A stretch of DNA of 64,000 bases, taken from Paenibacillus castaneae (lineage in GTDB: Bacteria; Bacillota; Bacilli; Paenibacillales; Paenibacillaceae). Where the stretch lies: NCBI RefSeq assembly GCF_002884445.1, contig NZ_KZ614144.1, positions 661,272 to 725,271 on the forward strand. Direction: 5' to 3'. How positions within the stretch are numbered: position 1 is the stretch's first letter; each line of letters opens with the position of its first letter. The notes beneath the pieces are model-generated. The model was not told where the DNA came from. It saw only the letters and a list, made by a program, of their open reading frames with translations, and ran no database searches. Shown piece by piece: positions 8,668 to 16,606 of the stretch. The position numbers were made by a program, and so were the translations under genes.

Positions 8668-8991
8668 ATGAAAAGAAGGTTTAGGTGCCCTGTTGAAGCA
8701 AAGAAGGAGTTTGTCGTAGAGGTGCTAGCCGGCTACCGTACAGAGGTGGTGGCGAGAAAGCATGGTATGTCTCCTAAAACGCTAAGCAACTGGGTTCGTC
8801 AATATCAGGACGAGGTGGGCGAGCTAATGGTCAAGAGACAAGATGATGTGGAGAAGCTAAAAAAGGACGCAGCTAAACTTGATGGGCTTCAAAAGAAATA
8901 CAACGAAGCGATGAAGCTGCTGGGCGAAAAAGAATTGGAGAATAACATTCTTAAAGATCTGGTTAAAAAAAAGTACCCCGACTGGAAATAG
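8668..8991 (+). CDS. IS3-family transposase OrfA (helix-turn-helix)
   Basis: The 107-residue protein has an N-terminal helix-turn-helix (EVVARKHGMSPKTLSNWVRQ, about residues 28-47) followed by a leucine/charged coiled coil, as usual for OrfA. It binds the element ends. ATG 8668 follows a GAGGA at 8655-8659; the frame also opens at GTG 8653. Near its 3' end lies the A AAA AAG slippery stretch that allows fusion with OrfB. Confidence 0.9.
   Translation: MKRRFRCPVEAKKEFVVEVLAGYRTEVVARKHGMSPKTLSNWVRQYQDEVGELMVKRQDDVEKLKKDAAKLDGLQKKYNEAMKLLGEKELENNILKDLVKKKYPDWK
8967..8973 (+). promoter_or_regulatory. Programmed -1 frameshift site of the IS3 element
   Basis: OrfA reads GTT AAA AAA AAG TAC here. 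The heptamer A AAA AAG allows tRNAs to slip back one base into the OrfB frame. In the OrfB frame a TAA lies at 8964-8966 just before the site. The frame is open from the slip through the OrfB start at 8994, so an OrfAB fusion is possible only by slipping at this point. Confidence 0.75.
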
Positions 8992-8993
8992 CG

Positions 8994-9908
8994 ATGTATT
9001 GGATTAGCCTAGGTTTTCCCATCCGTACGGTTCTACGCATCTGCCAGGTGCCACGCTCTTCGTACTATTATCGCCTGAAGCATTCTGAACCTCAGAAGCC
9101 AATCGGTAAAGGGCGGCCCATTCCTGGTTTCTCTTTTGACATCAACGGTAAAAAAGTGGCAGACACGCGGATTAAAAGCTACTTAAGGCAACTGATCGGC
9201 GGCCCTAACGAAGCGTTTGGATACCGCAAGTTGACGGTTCTTCTACGTCGAAAATATGGACTCGTGATTAACAAGAAAAAGGTCTACCGCCTCTGTAAAG
9301 CATTATATATCCTAGCGCCGCAAAGGGAACGTACAAATAAAGTACCTAAACGTGTAGCGAATAACCGAGTGGTAACGGGACCTAACCAATTGTGGCAAAT
9401 GGACATTAAGTACGGTTATGTAGCAGGTAAACGGCGTCATTTCTATTTAGCTAGTATTATTGATGTATTTGACAGAGCCATCGTCGCCTATTACAAAGGG
9501 AAGGCCTGTAATACGCAGGCTGTGCTGCTTACCTTACAAAAAGCGCTGCTGAAGCGAAATGTGAATGTACAAGACCATGCTTTGGTTATTCGCACAGATA
9601 ATGGACCGCAGTTCATTAGCAAGGCTTTCTATGCCTTTTGTGAACAGGCTGGCATTGAACATGAACGTACGCCAAACCGAACCCCTAACAAAAATGCTTA
9701 TATTGAGTCCTTTCACAGCATCTTGGAAAGAGAATGCTACCAACGTAATTGTTTTGAGACTTACGCAGAAGCTTTTACCGAGGTAGATCGTTTTTTGAAG
9801 TACTACAACAACCATCGTATTCATGGCAGCCTCAAGGACTGGCCACCTAAGGAATATCTTTCTTTAGTCAAACAAGGATTGATAAAACCTAAAGATATTG
9901 CGCTATGA
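8994..9908 (+). CDS. IS3-family transposase OrfB (DDE integrase core)
   Basis: The 304-residue protein carries an HTH_21-like N-terminal region and an rve integrase core. The catalytic triad is visible as QMDIKYG (first Asp), IRTDNGPQF (second Asp) and YIESFHSILERE (Glu). It supplies transposition catalysis, most likely as an OrfAB fusion made by -1 frameshifting at 8967. Its ATG lies 2 bp beyond the OrfA stop and lacks a good ribosome site, which favours the fusion route. Confidence 0.92.
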   Translation: MYWISLGFPIRTVLRICQVPRSSYYYRLKHSEPQKPIGKGRPIPGFSFDINGKKVADTRIKSYLRQLIGGPNEAFGYRKLTVLLRRKYGLVINKKKVYRLCKALYILAPQRERTNKVPKRVANNRVVTGPNQLWQMDIKYGYVAGKRRHFYLASIIDVFDRAIVAYYKGKACNTQAVLLTLQKALLKRNVNVQDHALVIRTDNGPQFISKAFYAFCEQAGIEHERTPNRTPNKNAYIESFHSILERECYQRNCFETYAEAFTEVDRFLKYYNNHRIHGSLKDWPPKEYLSLVKQGLIKPKDIAL

Positions 9909-10002
9909 TGCGAACTTATTAGAATGAACGTGGTAGTGTCCAGAATTAGGGGGTTAACCCGATGAGGTACGTTATATGAGTGAATTAGCTGTAAAAGCAA
10001 AG

Positions 10003-10138
10003 TTTACGGACATGAGAGCCGTTATTTTCATTGGATCGGGTCATATGTGGGGCTTTTCGAGCCAATAAGGGCTCTGAGGTCCATAAGCAGCTCGAAAAAG
10101 TGATTTTTGCAGCAAATAAGTGCTCCTGTGTCCGTTAA
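10003..10138. repeat. Nested inverted-repeat element (intergenic, non-coding)
   Basis: Outer arms of about 25 bases (10003-10027 and 10114-10138) are imperfect inverted copies beginning TTTACGGACATGAG and ending CTGTGTCCGTTAA. Inner arms TTTTCGAGC (10054-10062) and GCTCGAAAA (10090-10098) form a perfect nested hairpin. A fragment TTACGGACATGA recurs at 8583-8594 on the other side of the IS3 element. It looks like a REP/MITE-type repeat carried in many copies. No coding frame was seen in 9909-10322. Confidence 0.6.
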
Positions 10139-10161
10139 CTTTTGCGGACCGAATAAATAAA

Positions 10162-10204
10162 AGAGGGTGCCTCTAAAGCCTATGGCTTTTGGGACACCCT
10201 CTTG
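10162..10204. terminator. Long hairpin, terminator or insertion-sequence end relic
   Basis: AAGAGGGTGCCTCTAAAGCC pairs with GGCTTTTGGGACACCCTCTT with three mismatches around a five-base loop. It could end transcription in either direction. A related string, GGAGGGTGTCATAAAAGC, occurs at 8458-8475 on the far side of the IS3 element. The GAGGGTGTCCCAAAAG form resembles insertion-sequence termini, so both may be relics of an older element. Confidence 0.5.
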
Positions 10205-10322
10205 CTTTAGATGCTTGTCATTTTAGTTAGCGATGAGAACCGATTATAATATAAGAATGTGGACTAAATGCTAATGCTTCGATAGAATTCAGAATTTTTT
10301 AAGGCAGATTGGAGAGGTGATA

Positions 10323-10925
10323 ATGGGAAATACGGATAAGTTTGAAATGATAGCTAATATATATGACACTTCTGAAAGAATTCAAATTGCAAAGGTATCA
10401 TCTGATGCCATTCGTGAATATTTAGTTGACACTAATAGTAAGAATGCTATTGATTTTGGTTGTGGAACTGGTCTTGTTGGAATGAGCTTGTTAAACGATT
10501 TCAATTCTATGCTTTTTCTGGACACTTCACAAAATATGATTAATCAAATAAAGCAAAAAATTTCTGATTTTAATATTCAGAATGTAGATACATTATGCTT
10601 TGATTTTGAGAAGGAAGGTCTATCGGGTTTACATGCTGACTATATTTTTATGGCTCAGGTTCTACTCCATATTAATGATGTTGAATTCGTTTTATCCAGA
10701 TTATTTAATGTTCTAAATGAAGGAGGACATTTATTAATCGTAGATTTTAATGAAAATGAGAAAGTAGTTTCAGATATCGTTCATAACGGATTTAATCAAG
10801 TAAAGCTAACTGACATTATGACTAAAATAGGGTACAGGAATATTCAATCCAAAACTTTTTATAATGGAAGTAAAATTTTCATGGGACAGGATGCATCAAT
10901 GTTTATTCTTGATTCTCAAAAATAG
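10323..10925 (+). CDS. Class I SAM-dependent methyltransferase
   Basis: The 200-residue protein has the SAM-binding motif I AIDFGCGTGLVG, a following acidic strand (LFLDTSQNM) and a motif-IV-like region ADYIFMAQVLLHI, typical of Methyltransf_25/11 proteins acting on small molecules. The substrate is unknown. ATG 10323 is preceded by GGAGAGG (10311-10317); a GTG at 10317 lies inside that site. The gene is clearly more AT-rich than the genes on either side and stands alone between an IS3 element and a terminator, which suggests recent transfer. Confidence 0.85.
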   Translation: MGNTDKFEMIANIYDTSERIQIAKVSSDAIREYLVDTNSKNAIDFGCGTGLVGMSLLNDFNSMLFLDTSQNMINQIKQKISDFNIQNVDTLCFDFEKEGLSGLHADYIFMAQVLLHINDVEFVLSRLFNVLNEGGHLLIVDFNENEKVVSDIVHNGFNQVKLTDIMTKIGYRNIQSKTFYNGSKIFMGQDASMFILDSQK

Positions 10926-10994
10926 GCGGGAATTATCTCGTTAGAATACTTTGAGATGCGAAAATCATTCTCACCAAATATGCCTCCATAACAA

Positions 10995-11034
10995 GGAAGC
11001 CTCTTATAAACCGTAAGGTTTACAAGAGGCTTCC
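10995..11034. terminator. Bidirectional terminator between methyltransferase and xylanase
   Basis: GGAAGCCTCTTATAAACC (10995-11012) and GGTTTACAAGAGGCTTCC (11017-11034) form an 18-bp stem with one G-T type mismatch and a GTAA loop. Two convergent genes end on either side, so it probably serves both. Confidence 0.8.
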
Positions 11035-11062
11035 CGTCTGTTCGAGGTATTTCAATTCGTGA

Positions 11063-14000
11063 CTAGAGCAATCTTTGCAGCAGCTGATGCAGCATGACTG
11101 CTGCTTGTGCGCGAGTTGTCGCTTGTTGCGGAGCTAAGGTACCATTCCCCATGCCACTGATAATGCCAGCTTTCTGCATATCCGCTACTGCTTCTTTGGC
11201 ATATGCTGCGATTGCGGCATCGTCTGTAAACGCGACGGCTGCTACCTCGTCATGCAGGGTAATGCCCGCAATCTTTAATGCGCGGTCAACCATCGTAATC
11301 ATATCCTGACGAGTGATCTTGCTGTTGATTCCGAAAGATCCGTCTGGTAATCCCGTTGCAATGCCGAGCTTCTGGGCAGATGCGACTGCTTCGTAGTACC
11401 AGGAGCCTTCCTTGGCATCGCTGAAAGTACTCTTTGCATTCGGCTGCACCAGATCCAGCGTATGAATGAGCATCTGAGTGAACTCTGCTCTTGTTACCTC
11501 GCGATTTGGAGCGAAGGTATCCGCTGATTCGCCTTTAATAATACCGCGAGCCGCCAGCGCATTTATGCTTGCTTTCGCCCATGTAATCGAAGCGGTGTCG
11601 CCGAAGCTGACATTGACGAATGCAGCCGCATATTTACTGAAGTGCTCGACTCTGAATTCTACCAAGCCTGTATCGGCATTGTATCTGCCATTCTTGACAA
11701 CTTCCAGTTTGCCGTCATCGGACAGATAGTAGATCACAATTTGTTCCGGGTTTTCGCCGGATTGCAGCGTATACGGCACCGATACGTGGACCGTTTGACC
11801 CTCTCCAAATTTGGTGATTTTCTCGCCACCGACGCTCAGGTTGAAGTCGAATACGGTGTTTGTGCCGATCTTCGCGCGTTGTTCGTCGGATAACTTGCTG
11901 TTATCTACTTTATCGATCTTCATTTCGACGTTGGCTCCGGCTTTGTCTAGCAGAGATATCGGCAATGTCACCGTAGCCAGATCAGAAACAATTGCAATCT
12001 GACTAATGTTTGAATCCTTCGCTGCTTTCACAAGGTCGGCCGGAATCGTGACCGTCAACTGCTTCGCCCCATTGGCAGCTTTCACCGTAAGCCTAGCGGT
12101 TCCCGCCTCAGCCTCAGAGATCGCCTTGTTCATCGTGGAGGAATCAATCGTCACTTTCACGTCGCTGTTAGGCTCTCCTCCGGATCCGACTGTATTGGTC
12201 GGCGGTGTTGTGTTTCCGTTGTCTGGATCCTCGTTTAGATAGCCTTCCGGATTAATGACTGCATAGTATGCAGGCTTGGCGGCAAATGCTTTGTCAAAGA
12301 GCAGAGGGCTGCCCGAGGCGCGCCAGCTCTGGGAATCCGCCTTGCCCCAGAAGGTAATGCGTTCAATGCTGCTCGCGTACTTCTTGTAGATCTTGAATAA
12401 CTGTGCATACAGCTGGGCTTGTAAAGCTTCCTCTTCCTTCGTAAGCTTGCCAGTAGTGCCAGTGGAGGGAATGTCCAGCTCGGATACGCTGATCTTAACG
12501 CCCGCTTGAACAAAACGCGCGATGGTTGCATCAACGGTGTCTGTTTTCAAGCTCTCGATCCAGTAATGCGCCTGCATGCCGATGCCTTCCACCAGCAAAC
12601 GTCCTGGCTCGGTATTCCGCTCATCTGTTTTCCACTTTTTGTTGAGGTCTTCAGCCATCAGTGCCATAGCTTCCCGTTTCCAGACCTCGTTTTCGTTATA
12701 GTCGTTGTAATACAATGTAGCTCCAGGATCCGCGAGACGCGCTAACACAAACGCATCATAGATATAGTCGGCGCCGCTCTCTCCCTTGGTCTTATCGGCA
12801 CCATTCTCATAGGCCTTATACCAAGGCGAATCCTTACGCAGTACCGTTTTCCAATCCGTAGGAATGCCAGATCCCCCGTCAAAGGCTTCGTTCACGACAT
12901 CCCAGGACACAACTTTGCCCTTGAAGTGACCGGCGACATTGTTGATGTACTCCATCAGATTAGACTTGGCAACTGTACGGGTAAGCGGTTTATTATCCGT
13001 GCCCGTGGTCAGCCAAGGAGCCGACTGGGAGTGCCATACGAGCGTATGGCCATGAATCATAATGTTATTCGCCTGAGCCCAGTTCACCAGCGTGTCGGCA
13101 TTCGTGTAGCTGTACACACCCTTGGCGGAGCTTAAATACTGGGGCTTCATGTCGTTCTCGGGCGTCATAATGTTGTATTGATGCTTGAACATGGCGGTAA
13201 GCTCGGCATCCGTCGTCTGACCGGGACTCATGACATTGCCGATCAGGAACTTGTTCTTATAGGTATCTGCGATAGAGGCTAGATTAAGATCCCACTTGGG
13301 GATGATAACCTCCTGCAGGTCGCCGACTTGGCTGATCACAATATTGTCTATGCGCCAGACATCAGCGTGTTTATCCGCATCGTTGACAACCAAACGAATA
13401 TCGATCGTCTTGAGCGGTGTTTCCATCAATGGTGTCCGAATGTTTACCTCTTTCCATTGACCGATCGGCAGGGTGCCGAAATTGCTTGGAAGCTTGTAAT
13501 CGCTTCGGCCGTATTCCCCATTAAGCACCACGCCGGGTCCGGTAAGCGTGCTCTTGCCTTCGTTGCCGGCAGCCGGGGCGTAGACCCAAACGGAGATATT
13601 GTAAACCCCGCCGGCAGGAAGCGGCTCGGCAAGCGTCAGTCGAACAGCGTTTTCAGCGCTGTTATAGCTCTTGCCGTCAATGTGTGTTACCTTCAGGGCG
13701 GAGTTGTCGTTCTTCCCCGCGCCTGTTTCGTTGATCCACTCAATCTGCGAGGAAGCAGCCGCTGTGAAGAGGCTCCCTTGCGCCGCCTTATCGTCGAAGT
13801 TGAACTTCAGCAACTCCTTAATCTCTGGCTCTTCCACAGGTTCTTTCACAGGTGGGGTTATGATTTGCAGCTTCACCTCATCCAGATAGAAGGTGAAATC
13901 CTGGATTTGGCCATCGTTGTGGAAGACGATGGCACTAACCGACTTATGGTCTGCCGGTACGGTGAATTCCAATGAAATATCCTTCCATTGGCCAGCAGTT

Positions 14001-14071
14001 AGATTCACCTTGGTGCTGCCAACGTTGCCATACGTATCTTTGCCTGCGCTGTCCTTGGTCTCCACGCGCAC
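11063..14071 (-). CDS. C-terminal half of a split SLH-anchored GH10 xylanase (CBM22-CBM22-GH10-SLHx3)
   Basis: This 1002-residue frame starts inside a carbohydrate-binding module (residues 1-70) and continues with a second CBM22-like module (about 85-250). A GH10 catalytic domain follows (about 262-612) with acid/base E395 in DVVNEAFDGG and nucleophile E531 in SVSELDIP. After a linker and a beta-rich module (about 638-820) come three SLH repeats (about 825-1002) for binding secondary cell-wall polymer. It has no signal peptide and its GTG start sits mid-domain. It joins the upstream half (14005-16101) by a 2-nt frameshift in a CA repeat at 14069-14075. If the shift is real this half is not exported. 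Confidence 0.85.
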   Translation of the reverse strand: MRVETKDSAGKDTYGNVGSTKVNLTAGQWKDISLEFTVPADHKSVSAIVFHNDGQIQDFTFYLDEVKLQIITPPVKEPVEEPEIKELLKFNFDDKAAQGSLFTAAASSQIEWINETGAGKNDNSALKVTHIDGKSYNSAENAVRLTLAEPLPAGGVYNISVWVYAPAAGNEGKSTLTGPGVVLNGEYGRSDYKLPSNFGTLPIGQWKEVNIRTPLMETPLKTIDIRLVVNDADKHADVWRIDNIVISQVGDLQEVIIPKWDLNLASIADTYKNKFLIGNVMSPGQTTDAELTAMFKHQYNIMTPENDMKPQYLSSAKGVYSYTNADTLVNWAQANNIMIHGHTLVWHSQSAPWLTTGTDNKPLTRTVAKSNLMEYINNVAGHFKGKVVSWDVVNEAFDGGSGIPTDWKTVLRKDSPWYKAYENGADKTKGESGADYIYDAFVLARLADPGATLYYNDYNENEVWKREAMALMAEDLNKKWKTDERNTEPGRLLVEGIGMQAHYWIESLKTDTVDATIARFVQAGVKISVSELDIPSTGTTGKLTKEEEALQAQLYAQLFKIYKKYASSIERITFWGKADSQSWRASGSPLLFDKAFAAKPAYYAVINPEGYLNEDPDNGNTTPPTNTVGSGGEPNSDVKVTIDSSTMNKAISEAEAGTARLTVKAANGAKQLTVTIPADLVKAAKDSNISQIAIVSDLATVTLPISLLDKAGANVEMKIDKVDNSKLSDEQRAKIGTNTVFDFNLSVGGEKITKFGEGQTVHVSVPYTLQSGENPEQIVIYYLSDDGKLEVVKNGRYNADTGLVEFRVEHFSKYAAAFVNVSFGDTASITWAKASINALAARGIIKGESADTFAPNREVTRAEFTQMLIHTLDLVQPNAKSTFSDAKEGSWYYEAVASAQKLGIATGLPDGSFGINSKITRQDMITMVDRALKIAGITLHDEVAAVAFTDDAAIAAYAKEAVADMQKAGIISGMGNGTLAPQQATTRAQAAVMLHQLLQRLL

Positions 14072-16101
14072 ACACCCAACGTGGCGTCTTTCCCGCTGAA
14101 AGCCTTGGCGGTCAGCTTATACTTGCCGCCAGGCAGCATTGGCGTCGTCAATGAGTCGTTGCGTAGGGAAACACCGCTATAGTTGTTCGCAGCCGTCGGA
14201 GCGACGCTCAAGCTGCTCTTGCCGGCCGCAGCTTTGTCAGTCGTCACGGCAATTGTCGCTGTGCCGTTCTGCTGAAGCGTGTTTCCTTTCTCAAAGCCTT
14301 CATAATAGATAACATCTGCAGGCAGCGTTGTATCGTCGTCGCCCTTGCCGTCCGGCCAATTGACCAGAAGCTTATCGGCCGCGCCATCGGTACCGATCTT
14401 CTCCACTTTGATCCAGTTGATCGAGAAGGCGTTGCCACCGCCGCCGCCGCGGATGCCGATGTTGCCAATCAAGCCATTGGCGGGCTGGGAACCATCCAAT
14501 TTGACTTCAGTGGTTAAGGTGTAGCTTCCCATATTCACCATACCGCCGTTGAAGTATGCGGGTATCGCGGTAGCTACTTGATTAGGATTGAGAGAGCTAC
14601 TATAGGGTGGAGTACTGACGACCTGGCCGTCTTGGGCGGTGTAGCCGTCGTTTGATTCATCTTTTATCCAACGCACACGAAGGGCAGTCGTACCTTTCGC
14701 GGTGTAGTTTAAAGTGAGACGATATGTCGCGTCCTTCTCCGGGATGAAGGCGACTTTGCCGTCGGCGCCCGCCGTCGACCATGGCCACGCATTGGCGTCA
14801 TTGCCCAGGATGATATTCGCGCCAGACCATTTGATGTTTCCTTTGCTCGCGTCATAGACATAGACGCCGTCAACGTGCTTTTGCTCCTGCTCGGTCTCCT
14901 GCTCAATGTATTGATGTGTCTCAAGATACGCGTCGGGATCCAGAACCCCCAACAACGCTTGTTTGGCCAATCCATTCGATGTGAACAGCAGCGCAAATTC
15001 ACCTGCACGCCAGCCGGTGGTCGCGTCTCTGACGCCACAAATGCTCACGCGATCGATGACCTTCGGGTTGTTCGTCTTGTTGGCTGGACCCGCGGCGTAC
15101 TTCTTGTAAATGTGGAACAATTCGGCGAACTTCACGGCTTGGTTGTTCTCATTATCGGACGTGAGAACGCCGACTGGAGGAGTGCCGATATCCATCTCGG
15201 TAATGTTGATACTGATGCCAGGGAGCGTCGCGAACAGCTTGATGGAGTTCTCGACGTTCGCGGCGCTCGTCGTGTGGTTGTAGTGCGCCTGCATGCCGAT
15301 GACTTCAATCAAGGGTTTGCCATTCGGACGGACATCTTTGTAACGCTCGTTGATGTCCTTGACCATCTCGTAGACGACACGAGCTTTGTTAGGTGAGTCA
15401 AGACCGAAGTCATTGTAGATCAGCTTGACATCCCATTCAGGGTGACTGTCAACCACTTCGGCTGCTTTCAAGAAGGCGAGTTCAACCCACTCCCAGCCGA
15501 GCGCATTATACCAGCCTTCCCCTTTAGTCAATGAGGCCTTCCAATCGTTCGGGTTCGAGGTGCCAACGACTTCATTGACCACATCTATGCCTATAAGACG
15601 TCCGCCGTAGTATTCGAGTACATTCTCGATATGATTATTGAGATTGGCCAGGGCGGTGTCTTTGTCGAACGTGCCCGGTTGTCCGTATCTGGCTGGCGGG
15701 GCATCCCACATCCACGTAGGCGATTGCGAATGCCACGCCAGTGTGTGCCCGTAGAAAAGCATATTCGGGTTCTTGTCGGTAAGGTTCTTGAACGCATTGT
15801 CCGCGCTGTTATAAGTAAAGGTGCCTTTGACATTTTGTGTGCTTTCAGGCTTCATCTCATTGCCGGGCGAATACGCGGCGAAATTGTGGATCAAGGCATT
15901 GTTCTCGCCCGCGCCGAAGATGCCCATAATGAAGTAATCCTTGTATACGTCCTTCAGCGGTGTGTATTGATCATAATTCAGCCCAGCGGTAACCTTAGAT
16001 TCGGAGATGGGATCGCCCGCTGCGGCCGTTGCGGAAATGGCGGATGAGAAAACCAACGCAACTATGAGTGCGAGAGAAAGGTACCGTTTCAAATTACGCA
16101 A
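14005..16101 (-). CDS. N-terminal half of the split xylanase: signal peptide, GH10, binding modules
   Basis: The frame gives 698 residues. Residues 1-28 are a signal peptide ending ATAAAG. A GH10 endo-beta-1,4-xylanase domain spans about 40-400, with acid/base E177 in DVVNEVVG and nucleophile E302 in ITEMDIG. A beta-sandwich module (about 415-570, GNIGIRGGGGGNAF) and the first part of a CBM22-like module (about 595-675) follow. The last 20 or so residues are out of frame. Removing one CA dinucleotide at 14069-14075 restores a single protein of about 1678 residues with two GH10 domains and three SLH repeats. The start is a TTG with GGAGG at 16113-16117. Confidence 0.87.
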   Translation of the reverse strand: MRNLKRYLSLALIVALVFSSAISATAAAGDPISESKVTAGLNYDQYTPLKDVYKDYFIMGIFGAGENNALIHNFAAYSPGNEMKPESTQNVKGTFTYNSADNAFKNLTDKNPNMLFYGHTLAWHSQSPTWMWDAPPARYGQPGTFDKDTALANLNNHIENVLEYYGGRLIGIDVVNEVVGTSNPNDWKASLTKGEGWYNALGWEWVELAFLKAAEVVDSHPEWDVKLIYNDFGLDSPNKARVVYEMVKDINERYKDVRPNGKPLIEVIGMQAHYNHTTSAANVENSIKLFATLPGISINITEMDIGTPPVGVLTSDNENNQAVKFAELFHIYKKYAAGPANKTNNPKVIDRVSICGVRDATTGWRAGEFALLFTSNGLAKQALLGVLDPDAYLETHQYIEQETEQEQKHVDGVYVYDASKGNIKWSGANIILGNDANAWPWSTAGADGKVAFIPEKDATYRLTLNYTAKGTTALRVRWIKDESNDGYTAQDGQVVSTPPYSSSLNPNQVATAIPAYFNGGMVNMGSYTLTTEVKLDGSQPANGLIGNIGIRGGGGGNAFSINWIKVEKIGTDGAADKLLVNWPDGKGDDDTTLPADVIYYEGFEKGNTLQQNGTATIAVTTDKAAAGKSSLSVAPTAANNYSGVSLRNDSLTTPMLPGGKYKLTAKAFSGKDATLGVCAWRPRTAQAKIRMATLAAPR

Positions 16102-16344
16102 GATTGATAGAGCCTCCTTTTTCTGATGGTTTAAGAGAATTACGCGATTTCCCGGGATTTTTGGTTGGCAAACCCTTCTTCACCTCTCTTTCCCCTAACA
16201 TATCCAGTCAATATTACATCTTACTCCCACCACGACAGCTTGAACATTTACAATAATCTATCGCTTAACACCTTCGGATAATTGCCCCAATCTCTCACTT
16301 AACATCTTTCGCATGACTAACTTTTTCGTAATGACAGCATAAAA

Positions 16345-16365
16345 ACTGCCGCGACAAGCGGCAGT
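16345..16365 (-). terminator. Intrinsic-terminator-like hairpin in the xylanase leader region
   Basis: Read on the minus strand, ACTGCCGC and GCGGCAGT form an 8-bp stem with a five-base loop, followed by TTTTTATG. It points in the same direction as the xylanase gene but lies about 240 bp upstream of its start. No minus-strand gene ends just before it, so a leader attenuator is possible. The rest of 16102-16606 holds the divergent promoters and no gene that I can see. Confidence 0.55.
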
Positions 16366-16511
16366 CCAGCCTTGATATCATGCTAAATTCGAAAATAATA
16401 AATTTCATGATAACAAGGAAATTTATGATCTAATCTATCAATGAAAATAAATTAGCATTATGTCAGGTGGACTGGACAAGAACAATCCACTCCTATTATT
16501 ATAATGCTTAT

Positions 16512-16527
16512 AATAAAGCGCTTTATT
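16512..16527. promoter_or_regulatory. 16-bp perfect palindrome, cre-like operator candidate
   Basis: AATAAAGCGCTTTATT is its own reverse complement and shares the AAAGCGCTTT core of CcpA cre boxes, although the outer TG/CA bases are missing. It lies between the divergent xylanase and AraC genes. CcpA or a LacI-type sugar regulator could bind. A TATAAT at 16498-16503 is adjacent. Confidence 0.45.
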
Positions 16528-16606
16528 TTGAGTGATGAAAAATGATACAGTTGTCATTATGTTATAAATGTTCGAAAATAATTAAGGAATGGGTGAGATA
16601 GCTGCG

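Larger units (their letters stand above)
8601..9955 (+). mobile_element. IS3-family insertion sequence, apparently complete
   Basis: Two overlapping-frame transposase genes (8668 and 8994) are bracketed by imperfect inverted ends. The left end begins AGCCCCCTAA (8601-8610) and continues to TTGGACACT. The right end, read on the other strand, begins AACCCCCTAA (from 9955) and continues to CTGGACACT. The exact outer bases and target duplication could not be fixed: the bases beside the two ends do not match clearly. The element lies among gene remnants and repeats. Both genes look intact, so it may be active. Confidence 0.8.

Noticed and set aside
13328..13975. 215-codon plus-strand open frame
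   Set aside because: Antisense to the CBM22/GH10 part of the xylanase; no ribosome site and no protein-like composition.
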